From positions 1 to 64,000 of the forward strand of contig NZ_JBNCMT010000017.1 in the NCBI RefSeq assembly GCF_049846925.1: a stretch of DNA of 64,000 bases. The letters run 5' to 3'. Both the position numbers and the translations under genes were made by a program. Positions 1 to 8,298 of this stretch are shown in pieces. The notes below the pieces were generated by a model, which had not been told where the DNA came from, did no database searches, and worked only from the letters and a program-made list of their open reading frames with translations. Each line of letters starts with the position of its first letter. Position 1 is the stretch's first letter. The DNA comes from Brevibacillus_H sp049846925 (GTDB taxonomy: Bacteria > Bacillota > Bacilli > Brevibacillales > Brevibacillaceae).

Positions 1-669
1 CTCTTGGATACAAAACTTTACGGAATGCCGATTTTGGAGCATTCAAGCATTATTTTTAAAGAAACTCGAATCGACTCTCTTGTTGCAATTAAAGAAATTT
101 TAGATCGGTACCAGGATTATGTTTTAAATGTTCGAATTGGGGCAACTGACTTCTCAAGTTTATTTGGACTACGGAGAAGTCCTTCCGTGACAATTTATGA
201 CTTAACAGTCATTCGTGATTGCATCTCAGATATTGTAAACATGTTTAACAGAAAAGATCATGGATATGTCATATCAGGTCCTGTATGGGAATACTTCAAT
301 AGCTCGTCTTCTTGGAAGTCCAGGACAAATCAGCTTACTCGTGCTACTCACGAAGAAGGTTTAGTTAGAGAAATCTTATTTGATAAAGAGAATGGATTGA
401 TCGGAAAAACAATCATCCATCCATCACAAATCCGTCCTGTCCAGTCCCTTTATGTTGTCAGTCATGAGGAATATACAGACGCTTGTTCAATTATCGCTAA
501 AAACGATGGGGAGATTGGAGTAGTTAATAGTCAATACGGTAACAAAATGAATGAAATAAAGCCTCACCAAAACTGGGCAGAAAAGATTCTATTACGAGCA
601 AAAATATATGGGGTGTACCATGAGCAAAACAATTTCACCAACTTACTCTTCGAAAAGGCACACGTTTAA
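1..669 (+). CDS. HpcH/HpaI (CitE-like) aldolase, 5' end outside window
   Basis: The reading frame is open from base 1, so the N-terminus lies outside the window; the TTG at position 4 is probably internal. The visible 222 residues resemble the C-terminal part of the HpcH/HpaI aldolase / citrate lyase beta fold: a segment RIGATDFSSLFGLRR carries the acidic metal-binding surroundings of the family, and a later GKTIIHPSQI motif is typical of CitE-like proteins (KxxIHPxQ). In Ter gene clusters a CitE-like aldolase accompanies phosphoribosyltransferases, an ATP-grasp ligase and a HAD phosphatase, all present here, and is thought to help make a nucleoside-like metabolite. The substrate is unknown. 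The gene overlaps the next start by about 50 bases, so the genes are probably co-transcribed. Confidence 0.8.
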   Translation, partial: LLDTKLYGMPILEHSSIIFKETRIDSLVAIKEILDRYQDYVLNVRIGATDFSSLFGLRRSPSVTIYDLTVIRDCISDIVNMFNRKDHGYVISGPVWEYFNSSSSWKSRTNQLTRATHEEGLVREILFDKENGLIGKTIIHPSQIRPVQSLYVVSHEEYTDACSIIAKNDGEIGVVNSQYGNKMNEIKPHQNWAEKILLRAKIYGVYHEQNNFTNLLFEKAHV

Positions 670-2002
670 CATACTTGGTGATTTATCTGTAAACATTGAA
701 ATCACGAATAATCCTTTTAACTTTTCCTTAGAGCATTTGTTTACGATGGCTTCGAGGATCAACCGAAAAAGAGGTTTTTTATTCGTAAGTAAGGTGCTAG
801 GGAAGCATCTCCCTATTATTCCAGCGGTAGGTCATTTGGGAGGTGCTGCGCTTGCTGCAAGTTTCTTATCTCAAATACATAACGTAAATTTCACACAGAC
901 CCCAAAACTAATCGAAGGCATAAAAAATGTTGAAATGAGTTCAGAAATTTTCGATGAGTTTATACATAAACGTTTGCCACTACCTGAAGAAACCTTATTT
1001 ATAGGTTTTGCCGAAACTGCAACAGCATTGGGTCAAAGCATGTTTGCTTCTTTTAAAGAAAATGCCCGCTACATACATACAACAAGAGAACTTCTAACGA
1101 ATAAAGTGTCTGTAATCAACTTTGAAGAAGAACATTCACATGCAACCTCTCATCGCTGCTACGCAGATAATGAATCATTTCTTTCCGGTAACGAGACGGT
1201 TGTGTTAGTCGATGACGAAATAACTACGGGAAAGACTGCGTTAAATATCATCCGTGAATTACATCAAAAATTCCCGCGAAAAAAATATGTACTTGCTTCT
1301 CTGCTTGACTGGAGATCAGACCAAGACAGAAAGGCATTCTCTCAAGCAGAAGAAGAATTAGGTACAACCATCCATACAATCTCATTACTCGAAGGGCGAA
1401 TCACAGTTCATGGCCAGCCTTCTGAATCAAATGGAATTGATCTTGATAGAACAAGTAGTGTGGCTACAACATTTGAAAAGATTTACTTACCAAACCACTT
1501 CTTTAAAAAAATCGCTTATACCTCAAGTGATTCATCTGGCTTTGAGGTTAATACTCCATATATTTTTGAAACGGGTAGATTTGGAATCCATTGTGAAAAC
1601 ACAGACAAATTACAAAGAATAGCTAAAGAAATTGGCTCTTTCTTGCAAAGTTACAGAAGAGGATCTGGGCCAACTCTTTCACTTGGTACTGGAGAGTTCA
1701 TGTATTTACCAATGCTGATCTCTCACTACATGGGTAAAAACTTGTTTTATCATTCAACTACAAGAAGTCCCATTTATCCATGTAACAAAAAGGGATATGG
1801 AGCAAAAAATGCATATGTATTTAATAGTCCAGATGATCCTAACATAATTAATTATTTCTACAATGTTCCATTTAAACTATATGATAGTGCTTTTATATTC
1901 TTCGAAAGAGATTTACCAGACGAACGGTTTCATTCCTTAAAAAATCAGCTTAGTGCATTAGGCATCCCTCACATTTGTATGGTGGTGTGCTCATCCAAAT
2001 GA
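620..2002 (+). CDS. Phosphoribosyltransferase with TRSP-type C-terminal domain (Ter cluster)
   Basis: A 460-residue protein. A PRPP-binding loop is clear at about residues 193-208: VVLVDDEITTGKTALNI, with the two adjacent acids and the TTGKT turn of type I phosphoribosyltransferases. The C-terminal part (from about residue 300) has an FETGRFG segment and a GTGEFMYLP segment, as in the TRSP domain that follows PRTases in Ter clusters. The ATG at 620 is chosen over the one at 608 because GGGGTG lies just upstream of it, although spacing is short. The expected role is transfer of a ribose-5-phosphate moiety, or its reverse, in making the cluster's metabolite; this is inference from context. The stop overlaps the ATG of a small membrane-protein ORF (ATGA). 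Confidence 0.8.
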   Translation: MSKTISPTYSSKRHTFNILGDLSVNIEITNNPFNFSLEHLFTMASRINRKRGFLFVSKVLGKHLPIIPAVGHLGGAALAASFLSQIHNVNFTQTPKLIEGIKNVEMSSEIFDEFIHKRLPLPEETLFIGFAETATALGQSMFASFKENARYIHTTRELLTNKVSVINFEEEHSHATSHRCYADNESFLSGNETVVLVDDEITTGKTALNIIRELHQKFPRKKYVLASLLDWRSDQDRKAFSQAEEELGTTIHTISLLEGRITVHGQPSESNGIDLDRTSSVATTFEKIYLPNHFFKKIAYTSSDSSGFEVNTPYIFETGRFGIHCENTDKLQRIAKEIGSFLQSYRRGSGPTLSLGTGEFMYLPMLISHYMGKNLFYHSTTRSPIYPCNKKGYGAKNAYVFNSPDDPNIINYFYNVPFKLYDSAFIFFERDLPDERFHSLKNQLSALGIPHICMVVCSSK

Positions 2003-2094
2003 AAGTAACCAGACGGATAAGAGTCGTTGGATTGATATTGTTTTTGTTAAATGTTTTGTCATTTGTAGCATTGTACACAATGAAAGAGGAGTGA
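1999..2094 (+). CDS. 31-residue single-span membrane microprotein in Ter cluster
   Basis: A short ORF begins at an ATG overlapping the previous stop (ATGA at 1999-2002) and ends just before the next gene. It encodes a basic N-terminus (MKVTRRIRVV) followed by about 17 hydrophobic residues (GLILFLLNVLSFVALY) and a charged tail (TMKEE), the layout of a one-span membrane peptide. Its last codons contain AAAGAGGAG, which serves as the Shine-Dalgarno site of the following gene, so translation of this ORF may be coupled to both neighbours. I recognise no family. The alternative is a chance ORF in a 99-base gap, but the stop-start overlap, charge layout and hydrophobicity argue for a real peptide. 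Confidence 0.5.
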   Translation: MKVTRRIRVVGLILFLLNVLSFVALYTMKEE

Positions 2095-2101
2095 TTACAA
2101 G

Positions 2102-3250
2102 ATGATACTTGCTGAAATCTTGCAATCCAAAGAATTACCGAAACCCTCTAAAATGGGTAGTTATGATTATGATGATGTTGTGTTCTTATTTAAAGATATC
2201 AGCAGCATTCAATTGGAAGTTGATACTGAAGATCGAGAGGAAAAGATTCAGAACGGAATTCATTATTCAGAAATGCTTCCAGTAGAATATAAACCTTCCC
2301 CAGCCTATCTTGAGCTTTTCCATAAGTCACTAAAAGAGAATGCCCAAAAGGTAGCTCTTGCTGCAGCTACTGTAGCAGAACTCATCCGTTTGAAGAGAGG
2401 GGAAAATATTGTACTTGCATCTCTTGCCAGAGCGGGTACACCGATCGGTGTATTGCTTAAAAAGTACCTTTCATTCGCATATAAAATAGTTGTTCCTCAC
2501 TACAGCATTTCCATCATTCGAGGAAAAGGAATTGATGAAAATGCCATACTTTACATGATTCAAAATCATCCAACAGCATTTATTCAGTTCGTTGATGGCT
2601 GGACCGGTAAAGGAGCCATTTCGTTAGTTTTGAAAGAGGCATGCAAGGCTTTCAAAGATAAATTTGGTTACGAACTTTCTGATGATTTAGCTGTACTAGC
2701 AGATCCTGGTCATTGTGTTGCTACATTCGGGACAAGAGAGGATTTTATTATCCCTAGTGCATGCTTAAACTCGACTGTGTCTGGTTTGGTAAGCCGTACT
2801 GTTCATCGAGAAGATTTGATAGGTGAAAATGACTACCATGGTGCCAAATATTATTCAGAATGGGCTAATGAAGATGTATCCAAACACTTTATCGAATCGG
2901 TTTGCAACTATTTCCCATCTGTTGTAGTTGAAGCTAAGAAACGTGCTCAAGAATTATATACCACAGACATACAGGTTCCCTGGAAAGGATTACGTGATAT
3001 CAAAGCGATCCAACAAGAATTCAGTATTGATGATGTGAATCTAATCAAACCAGGAGTAGGAGAAACAACAAGGGTTCTACTCAGGAGGGTTCCTTGGAAG
3101 ATTCTCATAGATCGAGAAGATAATCCTTATTTAGAACATATCCTGTTACTTGCACGGGACCGTGAAGTACCTGTGGAAGTATTTCCAGACTTAACATATT
3201 CCTGTTGCGGACTCATCAATCAAATAAAGAAAATGGAGGCAAATGCATGA
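2102..3250 (+). CDS. StiP-like phosphoribosyltransferase-fold protein with PELOTA-type RNA-binding domain
   Basis: A 382-residue protein matching the PRTase_1 family often labelled 'cysteine protease StiP'. The N-terminal two thirds hold the PRTase-like core (VLASLARAGTPIGVLL near residues 101-116, FVDGWTGKGAI near 160-170). The C-terminal about 60 residues (VGETTRVLLRRVPWKILI, then VPVEVFPDL) look like the PELOTA-type RNA-binding domain that is fused to this family in Ter clusters. The protease label is doubtful; the fold points to nucleotide or ribose chemistry. The start is supported by AAAGAGGAG 10 bases upstream. The stop overlaps the next ATG (ATGA at 3247), indicating translational coupling. 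Confidence 0.8.
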   Translation: MILAEILQSKELPKPSKMGSYDYDDVVFLFKDISSIQLEVDTEDREEKIQNGIHYSEMLPVEYKPSPAYLELFHKSLKENAQKVALAAATVAELIRLKRGENIVLASLARAGTPIGVLLKKYLSFAYKIVVPHYSISIIRGKGIDENAILYMIQNHPTAFIQFVDGWTGKGAISLVLKEACKAFKDKFGYELSDDLAVLADPGHCVATFGTREDFIIPSACLNSTVSGLVSRTVHREDLIGENDYHGAKYYSEWANEDVSKHFIESVCNYFPSVVVEAKKRAQELYTTDIQVPWKGLRDIKAIQQEFSIDDVNLIKPGVGETTRVLLRRVPWKILIDREDNPYLEHILLLARDREVPVEVFPDLTYSCCGLINQIKKMEANA

Positions 3251-4056
3251 TTTTTGCGAGTGATTTAGACCAAACTCTAATGTTTTCCTCCAGACACTTT
3301 TTAGAGACGGACAATAACAAAAAACGACTAGTTGAAACTCTTGATGGCGAAAAAATTTCCTATATGACAGAAGAGGCCATAAAGAAGTTAAAGAAAATTG
3401 CAAGTCAGGTTATGTTTGTTCCAGTCACTACCCGAACGATAATGCAATATTCTAGAATTACTATCTTCCATGAAGAGATAGTCCCTAAATATGTAGTTAC
3501 AAGTAACGGGGGAAACATTCTTATCGATGGAAAGATCGATGAATATTGGAGTAAGTATATCAAGAGAAAAATTGAAGATACTTCGATCGAAGTCGATCTT
3601 ATTCTTGCTCGTTTTGATGAAATAAAGAGTGAGGCCTGGTTCAAAAATGGCAGGATGGCTGATGATCTATTCTATTATTGCATTGTCGAAAGAGAGCAAC
3701 TGCCCTTAAACGAGATCCGTTCCTTTGGCGACTGGTGTAACGACAATGGTTGGAATCTATCCGTTCAAGGAAGAAAGGTGTATTTAGTTCCCAATGCTGT
3801 TAATAAAGCGGATGCAGTGCTACACATCAAAGAGAAAGAAAATAAAACCTATCTTTGTTCTTCGGGAGATTCTCTATTAGATGCACCTTTATTATTTAAA
3901 TCTGACTTTGCAATCGCTCCGTCTCAAGGAGAGTTATACGATAACAAAGATAGTTACTCCGTTACCTTTACCAATGAAGCGGGCCCACAAGCATCAGAGG
4001 AAATACTTGATCGCATACTTGAACGAATCACTTCCAATGAAGTTTTATTCTCCTAA
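3247..4056 (+). CDS. HAD-superfamily phosphatase of the Ter cluster
   Basis: A 269-residue haloacid-dehalogenase hydrolase. Motif I is at the N-terminus (FASDLDQTL, with the two catalytic Asp residues), motif II at VPVTTRT (Thr), and motif III/IV near residue 210 (SSGDSLLDAPLL, with the Mg-binding acids). It resembles Cof/SPP-type sugar-phosphatases. The start is the ATG overlapping the previous stop; the 14 codons upstream in frame belong to the overlap with the preceding gene. In this operon it probably removes phosphate from the intermediate made by the aldolase, PRTase and ATP-grasp enzymes. The AT-rich gap that follows (4057-4232) separates it from the terD genes and may hold their promoter, but I see no convincing -35/-10 pair there. 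Confidence 0.8.
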   Translation: MIFASDLDQTLMFSSRHFLETDNNKKRLVETLDGEKISYMTEEAIKKLKKIASQVMFVPVTTRTIMQYSRITIFHEEIVPKYVVTSNGGNILIDGKIDEYWSKYIKRKIEDTSIEVDLILARFDEIKSEAWFKNGRMADDLFYYCIVEREQLPLNEIRSFGDWCNDNGWNLSVQGRKVYLVPNAVNKADAVLHIKEKENKTYLCSSGDSLLDAPLLFKSDFAIAPSQGELYDNKDSYSVTFTNEAGPQASEEILDRILERITSNEVLFS

Positions 4057-4232
4057 GTGATATTGCTTTTAATAAAAAATAAGTTTTGTCTAAAATAAAA
4101 AACTTGTAAAATTTGAGAGTAATTTGCAGTTTTGTGGTAATATTTTCTGTAGATAGTCCGTCTTTCATAGATCTATATATCTAGGAGAGATAGATTTTAT
4201 TAATTACATAAATTATATGGGGAGGGATTGTG

Positions 4233-4829
4233 TTGTCAGTGATTAGTTTGCAAAAAGGTCAAAAAATTGACCTTACTAAAGGGAACGCAAACTTAACAAA
4301 TATTCTCGTTGGTTTAGGTTGGGATCCGCAACAAGGGCACGGTCCAAATATCGACATTGACTCGTCTGTGTTGATGCTAGACCAGAATGGAAAGATTGCT
4401 AAGTCCGGTGGATTCCTTGGTATGGGAGGACAAAAATACGTTGTTTCCTTCCGTAATCTCAAAAGTCCATGCGGTAGTGTCATTCACAAAGGGGATAACC
4501 TCACTGGTGGTGGTGATGGGGACGACGAGCAAATATTTGTTGACCTCAAAAAAATTCCCGAAAACATCCACAAGATATTATTTGTAGTAAATATCTTTGC
4601 TTGCGAGTCTCGTAGACAAGACTTTGGTCGAGTAAGAAATGCCTTTATTCGACTCGTAAACCAAGCAGATAAAAAAGAAATGTGCCGTTTCAACTTAACA
4701 GACGATTACTCTGGTAAAACTGCTTTGATCGTTGCTGAGATCTATCGTCATAGTGGAGAATGGAAATTCAATGCGATTGGTGAAGGCACAAAAGACACCT
4801 CCATCGAGGGTATTGAAGACCGTTACTAA
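4233..4829 (+). CDS. TerD-family protein 1 (divergent)
   Basis: A 198-residue TerD-domain protein. The start is taken as TTG 4233, seven bases after GGGGAGGG; GTG 4230 is also possible. The protein opens with SVISLQKGQKIDL and has the family's acidic calcium-binding features (GLGWDP, DIDSSV, GDGDDE). TerD proteins are small beta-sandwich, Ca-binding stress proteins acting in the cytoplasm or at the membrane, linked to resistance to tellurite, phage and oxidative stress. This copy is the most divergent of the set: its central loop contains GGFLGMGGQKY where the paralogues have an NxxD-FxFYNN segment. It resembles B. subtilis YceC-type proteins. Confidence 0.85.
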   Translation: MSVISLQKGQKIDLTKGNANLTNILVGLGWDPQQGHGPNIDIDSSVLMLDQNGKIAKSGGFLGMGGQKYVVSFRNLKSPCGSVIHKGDNLTGGGDGDDEQIFVDLKKIPENIHKILFVVNIFACESRRQDFGRVRNAFIRLVNQADKKEMCRFNLTDDYSGKTALIVAEIYRHSGEWKFNAIGEGTKDTSIEGIEDRY

Positions 4830-4901
4830 AATTCAGCTCGTGATGTTTCGTTTTATTTACATAAAAATACCAATCTTTTAAATTGAGAGGAGTTTTTCAA
4901 A

Positions 4902-5483
4902 ATGGCAGTTAGTTTGCAAAAAGGTCAAAAGGTAGATTTAACCAAAACAAATCCGGGGCTTACCGACATTGTCGTTGGTCTTGGCTGGGACACTAAAAAA
5001 TATGACGGAGGAAATGATTTTGACCTGGATTCTTCCGTATTCCTCTTAAACGGTCAAGGAAAAGTAAGTGCTGATACCGACTTCATTTTCTATAACAATG
5101 CTACCGGAGCAGCAGGCGCAGTAGTTCACTCAGGCGATAACCGTACTGGTGTGGGTGATGGAGACGATGAAACGGTAAATATCAATCTACCTGGCGTGCC
5201 AGCGGGAATCGAAAAAATTGCATTCACCATCACCATTCACGATGCACAAGCTCGAAATCAAAACTTTGGACAAGTTTCTAATGCCTACGCTCGTGTCTTA
5301 AACAAAGCTACAGGTGAAGAATTGATCCGTTATGACCTTGGCGAAGATTTCTCTATTGAAACAGCTATTGTTGTAGGAGAACTGTATCGTCATGGTTCAG
5401 AGTGGAAATTCAGTGCGATCGGCTCCGGCTACAAAGATGGCTTAGCTGGACTTGCTCGTGATTACGGTGTAAATATCGGTTAA
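4902..5483 (+). CDS. TerD-family protein 2
   Basis: A 193-residue canonical TerD protein. It shows VSLQKGQKVDLTKTNPG at the N-terminus, GLGWDT, the Ca-binding DFDLDSSVFLLN loop, FIFYNN, HSGDNRTGVGDGDDE and the conserved GQVSNAYARV segment, ending EWKFSAIGSGY. Length and motifs match B. subtilis YceD/YceE. AGAGGAG lies eight bases before the ATG. It is followed by a stem-loop with a T-run (5499-5536), so expression of the third terD gene may be reduced relative to this one. Its role is calcium-dependent stress protection, known only at family level. Confidence 0.9.
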   Translation: MAVSLQKGQKVDLTKTNPGLTDIVVGLGWDTKKYDGGNDFDLDSSVFLLNGQGKVSADTDFIFYNNATGAAGAVVHSGDNRTGVGDGDDETVNINLPGVPAGIEKIAFTITIHDAQARNQNFGQVSNAYARVLNKATGEELIRYDLGEDFSIETAIVVGELYRHGSEWKFSAIGSGYKDGLAGLARDYGVNIG

Positions 5484-5498
5484 TTTCTTATTTTCTTC

Positions 5499-5536
5499 AA
5501 GGTCCTTCAACCTTGTAGGTGAGAGGGACCTTTTTT
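5499..5536 (+). terminator. Intrinsic terminator / attenuator between terD genes
   Basis: Perfect 7-bp arms AAGGTCC (5499-5505) and GGACCTT (5526-5532), followed by six T. The loop contains ACCTTG (5510-5515), which can pair with the upstream CAAGGT (5498-5503), so a competing hairpin without a T-run is possible. It sits 28 bases before the next start. Confidence 0.7.
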
Positions 5537-5563
5537 ATCCCTATAAAGAAAGGAAGTTTGGGC

Positions 5564-6148
5564 ATGAGTGTTATTAGCTTGACAAAAGGTCAAAAAATTG
5601 ACTTAACAAAAGGGAATCCGAATTTGACCAAAGTTCATGTCGGCCTTGGTTGGGATACCAACAAATACTCCGGACAACATGCATTTGACCTCGATGCTGC
5701 CGCTTTTCTACTTCGTACGGGTGATAAAGCAACCGGTATTCAAGATTTTGTATTCTACAACAATTTAAAAGGCATCAACGACTGCGTTATTCATAGAGGA
5801 GATAACCTCACTGGAGAAGGTGACGGTGACGACGAGGTAATTAAAGTAGATTTCAGCAAAGTTCCTGCTGACATCCAAAAGATTGCCTTTACTGTTACTA
5901 TCCATGATGGACAAGCTCGAAATCAAAACTTTGGACAAGTTTCCAATGCATTTGTACGTGTATTGGATGATGCAACAGGACGTGAAATCCTTCGCTATGA
6001 TTTAGGTGAAGACTTCTCGATTGAAACAGCGATCGTAGTTTGCGAAATCTACCGTCATGGTGCAGAATGGAAGTTTTCTGCTGTTGGTTCAGGATTCTCC
6101 GGTGGATTACAAGCACTTTGCGCAAACTTTGGCCTTCAAGCAGGTTAA
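5564..6148 (+). CDS. TerD-family protein 3
   Basis: A 194-residue TerD protein. The ATG at 5564 is chosen because AAAGAAAGGAAG precedes it and the protein then begins MSVISLTKGQKIDL like its paralogue; upstream in-frame codons overlap the terminator. The Ca-binding motifs are intact (AFDLDAAAF, DFVFYNN, GDNLTGEGDGDDE), as is the GQARNQNFGQVSNAF segment, which is almost identical to that of protein 2, indicating a recent duplication. It ends with a GFSGGLQALCANFGL tail, seen also at the end of the TerD domains of the two fusion proteins downstream. Confidence 0.9.
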   Translation: MSVISLTKGQKIDLTKGNPNLTKVHVGLGWDTNKYSGQHAFDLDAAAFLLRTGDKATGIQDFVFYNNLKGINDCVIHRGDNLTGEGDGDDEVIKVDFSKVPADIQKIAFTVTIHDGQARNQNFGQVSNAFVRVLDDATGREILRYDLGEDFSIETAIVVCEIYRHGAEWKFSAVGSGFSGGLQALCANFGLQAG

Positions 6149-6156
6149 ACATCCAT

Positions 6157-6189
6157 GGATGCTAGTTACCCCATGCTAGCATCCTTTTT
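6157..6189 (+). terminator. Intrinsic terminator after third terD gene
   Basis: Perfect 9-bp stem GGATGCTAG (6157-6165) / CTAGCATCC (6176-6184) with a 10-base loop, then TTTTT. Confidence 0.8.
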
Positions 6190-6230
6190 CTTCGATATAA
6201 TCAACTCTTTTAAAAGGTGGACTTGATGGC

Positions 6231-7469
6231 ATGAGTATCACGCTAGTAAAAGGACAGAAAGTTGATGTAACAAAAACAGTCCCTGGCCTCTCCAACATAG
6301 TCGTGAGATTAGGATGGAGTAACATGGACGGAATAGATTTAGATGCTTCTGCATTTTTACTTGGACCTAATGGGAAAGTTCTTCAGGAAAATGACTTTGT
6401 CTTCTATTCAAATCCTTCTGGTGGACAGGGATCGGTAGTGCATAGTACGAATATTGCAGGCGGGGACCGCTCCGATAAAGAACAAATTTCAATTGATCTT
6501 TTGCGAGTCCCAAGTACTATTCAAAAAGTTGCATTTACCATTACTATTTATGATGCGAAGAATAGAAGACACTCCTTTGGACAAGTCTCAAACCCATACA
6601 TTAGGGTCAGTGCTCTTAACGGTGCCGAACTCTTTCGCTTTGATCTAGGTAATAGCCTATCTACAGAAACAGCGATTGTTGTCGGAGAGCTTTACCGTCA
6701 TAACGGAGAATGGAAATTCAATGCAATTGGTAGCGGATTTAACGGTGGACTCGCAGCGTTATGTAATAACTTTGGAGTTGAAGTAGAGGAAGAGCAATCC
6801 AACTTACCTCCCGCTCCAGTAAATCAACCACCTACCCCTCCGCCTCCACCACCTCCAACACCAATCAATCTTGCCAAAATTGAGTTGAAGAAAAAAGGCG
6901 ATGTAGTCAGCTTGAAGAAAACTTCTGGAAGTCTTGGTGAGGTTTTAGTTAATTTAAACTGGAATCAAAAGCCCAAAAAACATGGAATAGGCTTCTTGCT
7001 GCAGACAGAAAAAATCGACTTGGACCTCGGGTGCCTTTATGAGCTAACGGACGGATATAAAGGCTGTATCCAAGCATTAGGGAACAACTTTGGGTACTTT
7101 CATGATTTCCCTTATATCGCCCTTGATGGAGACGATCGTACTGGTTCTAAAACAGGTGGTGAAAATCTTCGAATAAACGGAAAGCAGGTTCATGAATTCC
7201 GTCGAATTCTCATCTATGCCTATATCTACGAGGGAGTTGCAAAATGGGCAGAAACCGATGGAGTAGTAACTATTAAACAGGCTGATAATCCGGATATTGA
7301 AGTGAAGATGGATGTACATGACCCACGAAAAATCATGTGTGCAGTTGCTATGATTGAGCGTCAAGGAGATACCTTTTCGATTAAACGCTTGGTCGAATAC
7401 TTTAGCGGACATGAACCAATGGATCGACATTACGATTGGAACATGAATTGGCGAGCAGGTTCAAAATAA
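6231..7469 (+). CDS. TerD-TerA two-domain fusion protein 1
   Basis: A 412-residue protein. Residues 1-185 form a TerD domain (TLVKGQKVDV, GIDLDASAFLL, DFVFYSN, GQVSNPYIRV, EWKFNAIGSGF). A proline-rich linker follows at about 190-215 (runs of up to eight Pro), then a second, TerA-like domain begins at INLAKIELKKKGDVVSL and shows DFPYIALDGDDRTG and a conserved Arg-Ile-Leu-Ile-Tyr-Ala segment. TerA is itself a TerD-fold relative in ter operons. This fusion and the one at 9388 share the same architecture and linker position. An AAAGGTGG site lies upstream of the ATG. The role is structural or regulatory in the Ter complex; the biochemical activity is not known. Confidence 0.85.
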   Translation: MSITLVKGQKVDVTKTVPGLSNIVVRLGWSNMDGIDLDASAFLLGPNGKVLQENDFVFYSNPSGGQGSVVHSTNIAGGDRSDKEQISIDLLRVPSTIQKVAFTITIYDAKNRRHSFGQVSNPYIRVSALNGAELFRFDLGNSLSTETAIVVGELYRHNGEWKFNAIGSGFNGGLAALCNNFGVEVEEEQSNLPPAPVNQPPTPPPPPPPTPINLAKIELKKKGDVVSLKKTSGSLGEVLVNLNWNQKPKKHGIGFLLQTEKIDLDLGCLYELTDGYKGCIQALGNNFGYFHDFPYIALDGDDRTGSKTGGENLRINGKQVHEFRRILIYAYIYEGVAKWAETDGVVTIKQADNPDIEVKMDVHDPRKIMCAVAMIERQGDTFSIKRLVEYFSGHEPMDRHYDWNMNWRAGSK

Positions 7470-7493
7470 CACAGTAAAGGGGACAGGTACTTA

Positions 7494-8180
7494 ATGATGG
7501 AATGGTTAACGGCAAACTGGAGTGCTTTAGTAGGTATTATTATTATCGACATGATTTTGAGCGGGGATAATGCTGTTGTTATTGCGATGGCAGCTAGAAA
7601 CCTTCCAAAAAATAAGCAAAAGCAAGCTATGTTCTTCGGGACATTTGGAGCTATTGCAATGCGTATCCTTTTCGCGGGAATTGTTGTTTTCTTGATTAAA
7701 ATTCCACTTCTTAAAGCTGTTGGCGGGTTATTGTTACTTCACATTGCGTACAAGCTACTTATTCAGGGTGATGAGGAAGGCGACATAAAAGGTGGAGCAA
7801 CACTCATGGCAGCAATTGGTACCATCATCTATGCTGACGTATTAATGAGTCTTGATAACGTTCTTGCAGTTGCCGGAGTGAGCCACGGCAATATTCTTCT
7901 CATCGCTATTGGTGTCTTGATTTCCATTCCAATCATTCTAATCGGCTCTGCTATCATTCTCAGTATGATTGAGAAGTTTCCTATTATCACATACATTGGT
8001 TCAGGGATTCTTGCTTGGACTGCCGGGGGTATGATCGTCGGAGACAAATGGGTTCAAAGCTACATCAGCGGGAAGATGGGGCTAATCTTTACTATTGCAG
8101 TTACAGTCATAGTCATTGTTGCTGGTTGGCTGAAAAACAGAAAATCACGCAATGAGGAGTCTGCTGAGGTGGCAGCATAA
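7494..8180 (+). CDS. TerC-family integral membrane protein
   Basis: A 228-residue polytopic protein with about seven hydrophobic spans. The TerC signature is present: IIIDMILSGDNAVVIAMA near residue 17 and YADVLMSLDNVLAVAG near residue 110, with the conserved intramembrane Asp/Asn pairs (SGDN and SLDN). Family members (B. subtilis YceF/MeeF, YkoY/MeeY; E. coli Alx) export manganese or other metals, including during protein secretion. An ATG at 7494 and one at 7497 are both possible; AAAGGGGAC is upstream. It lies between two TerD-TerA fusions, consistent with a membrane partner for TerD proteins. Confidence 0.9.
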   Translation: MMEWLTANWSALVGIIIIDMILSGDNAVVIAMAARNLPKNKQKQAMFFGTFGAIAMRILFAGIVVFLIKIPLLKAVGGLLLLHIAYKLLIQGDEEGDIKGGATLMAAIGTIIYADVLMSLDNVLAVAGVSHGNILLIAIGVLISIPIILIGSAIILSMIEKFPIITYIGSGILAWTAGGMIVGDKWVQSYISGKMGLIFTIAVTVIVIVAGWLKNRKSRNEESAEVAA

Positions 8181-8272
8181 ATCTCATCTATAATACTGGA
8201 ACTTCACCACCGACCAGTTTCACTACTGTGATTTTCTCAATCTTACAAAACCAATATCACATAACCTAAAAG

Positions 8273-8298
8273 GAGCGAGGTCAAGGTGACTCTCGCTC
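8273..8298 (+). promoter_or_regulatory. Perfect inverted repeat over the ATP-grasp gene start
   Basis: GAGCGAG (8273-8279) and CTCGCTC (8292-8298) are perfect complements around a 12-base loop. They enclose the GTG start at 8286, and the left arm overlaps its AAAAGGAG Shine-Dalgarno site. The element could be a weak terminator (the bases after it are only moderately T-rich) or a translational control hairpin. It also leaves open that translation starts further downstream. Confidence 0.45.

Noticed and set aside
2102..3250. 'Cysteine protease StiP' function
   Set aside because: No catalytic Cys-His arrangement is evident; the PRTase-type fold and PELOTA domain fit Ter metabolite chemistry better.
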